Source: Deltaproteobacteria bacterium (lineage in GTDB: Bacteria > Desulfobacterota > Binatia > Binatales > Binataceae). Taken from it: a stretch of 16,173 bases of DNA. Of this stretch, positions 15,714 through 16,173 are shown piece after piece (positions within the stretch are counted from its first letter, which is position 1; every line of letters begins with the position of its first letter). The notes below the pieces were generated by a model. It saw nothing but the letters and a program-made list of their open reading frames with translations, ran no database searches and was not told where the DNA came from. The translations under genes were made by a program, and so were the position numbers. Location of the stretch: assembly GCA_003161515.1 (NCBI GenBank), contig PMOH01000217.1:1-16173 (forward strand). Reading direction: 5' to 3'.

Positions 15714-15756
15714 TACCCTGCGCTCTGGTCCCGCGGTTGCGAGGTTTCTCTATATT

Positions 15757-16173
15757 TCAAGCTTGCTCCGATAGCCCTTGTGAGCTTCGCTCGAAACCCT
15801 GCGCCAGCGCCGAGAAGTCCTCGCGAAGGGTCTTTGCCGGTTCAAACGCGCTAGCGAGATGCGCGAGTCTGTCCTGAAGCGTCACCGCCGGTTCGAGTGC
15901 AGTGGCCAGCGAGCTCAGGCTTTGGCAGAACCCTTCAGAGAGTTGATCGAGCTCCTGATCCAGAGCTTGCAGCGGGCCGAATTGATCCAAAACCTGTCGG
16001 AGCTGGTCCTGGAAACCGCGCATCGGTTCGAGCAGTTTGGCCAATTCCTTGATTTGGGTCCCAAACTTACGCAGCGGTTCAAACACATTCCCAAGCTCCG
16101 AAAGCTGACCTATGGGCTCCAGAATCGACGCTATCTGAGCGAGTTGATCTTGAAGCGGCTTTACCTGCTCAAA
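15757..16173 (-). CDS. Proline-punctuated helical repeat protein, C-terminal part (cut by right edge)
   Basis: The frame is open from the right edge for 138 codons to the stop at 15757-15759. An internal GTG at 16084-16086 is not the start, because the repeats continue upstream of it. The protein is almost wholly predicted helix, rich in Leu, Gln, Glu and Phe. It is made of degenerate units of about 13-17 residues opening with a (E/G/K)P pair, for example EPMRGFQDQLRQVLDQF, EPAVTLQDRLAHLASAF and EPAKTLREDFSALAQGF. Proline-started amphipathic units of this kind occur in apolipoprotein-like or coiled-coil surface-binding proteins, but I do not recognise the family. A phasin-like or membrane-associated role is speculation. 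It precedes the single-pass membrane protein by 43 nt on the same strand; a partnership is plausible. Confidence 0.75.
   Translation of the reverse strand, partial: FEQVKPLQDQLAQIASILEPIGQLSELGNVFEPLRKFGTQIKELAKLLEPMRGFQDQLRQVLDQFGPLQALDQELDQLSEGFCQSLSSLATALEPAVTLQDRLAHLASAFEPAKTLREDFSALAQGFERSSQGLSEQA

Overview
The window reads as a chromosomal segment of a free-living, moderately GC-rich (roughly 60 %, by eye) Gram-negative-type bacterium. The evidence is a chemosensory array, two Crp/Fnr-family regulators, -24/-12 (sigma-54-type) promoter elements and a mix of ATG, GTG and TTG starts. Delta-proteobacterial or related soil lineages (for example Binatota, Rokubacteria or Acidobacteria) would fit, but I cannot fix the phylum from the sequence alone. 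I see no rRNA, tRNA, CRISPR array, insertion sequence or phage gene.

Layout. (1) Positions 1-2077, minus strand: a possible three-gene unit, read from right to left, of a Crp/Fnr-type regulator, a small histidine phosphatase and an amidohydrolase cut by the left edge. (2) 2313-3059, plus strand: a second Crp/Fnr-type regulator, divergent from and clearly paralogous to the first. (3) 3353-4840, minus strand: a membrane chemoreceptor with a CHASE3 sensor domain. (4) 5158-13690, plus strand: a tightly packed operon cheW - cheR(TPR) - cheW - cheA(REC) - cheB - five-receiver hybrid histidine kinase, with 4-base overlaps or gaps of 4-6 bases. (5) 13691-14198: a region with at most one small ORF. 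(6) 14199-16173, minus strand: two unrecognised proteins. One is a single-pass membrane protein with a heptad-repeat stalk. The other is a helical repeat protein punctuated by prolines, running off the right edge.

How the genes work together. The order and domain content of the chemosensory operon match the Wsp surface-sensing system of Pseudomonas (WspA receptor, WspB CheW, WspC CheR-TPR, WspD CheW, WspE CheA-REC, WspF CheB). Where Wsp has the diguanylate cyclase WspR, this operon has a cytoplasmic hybrid kinase with receivers arranged REC-REC-REC-HisKA-HATPase-REC-REC. The inferred flow is: receptor signal to CheA-REC through the two CheWs; methylation adaptation through CheR and CheB; and output through a second kinase instead of direct c-di-GMP synthesis. 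No flagellar gene, GGDEF protein or stand-alone CheY is in the window, so the final output is unknown.

The 317-bp divergent region between receptor and operon holds a -24/-12-type promoter candidate on each strand. Each would start transcription about 30 nt before its gene, and a 17-bp dyad lies between them. This suggests that receptor and operon are co-regulated by sigma-54 and an enhancer-binding protein not present here.
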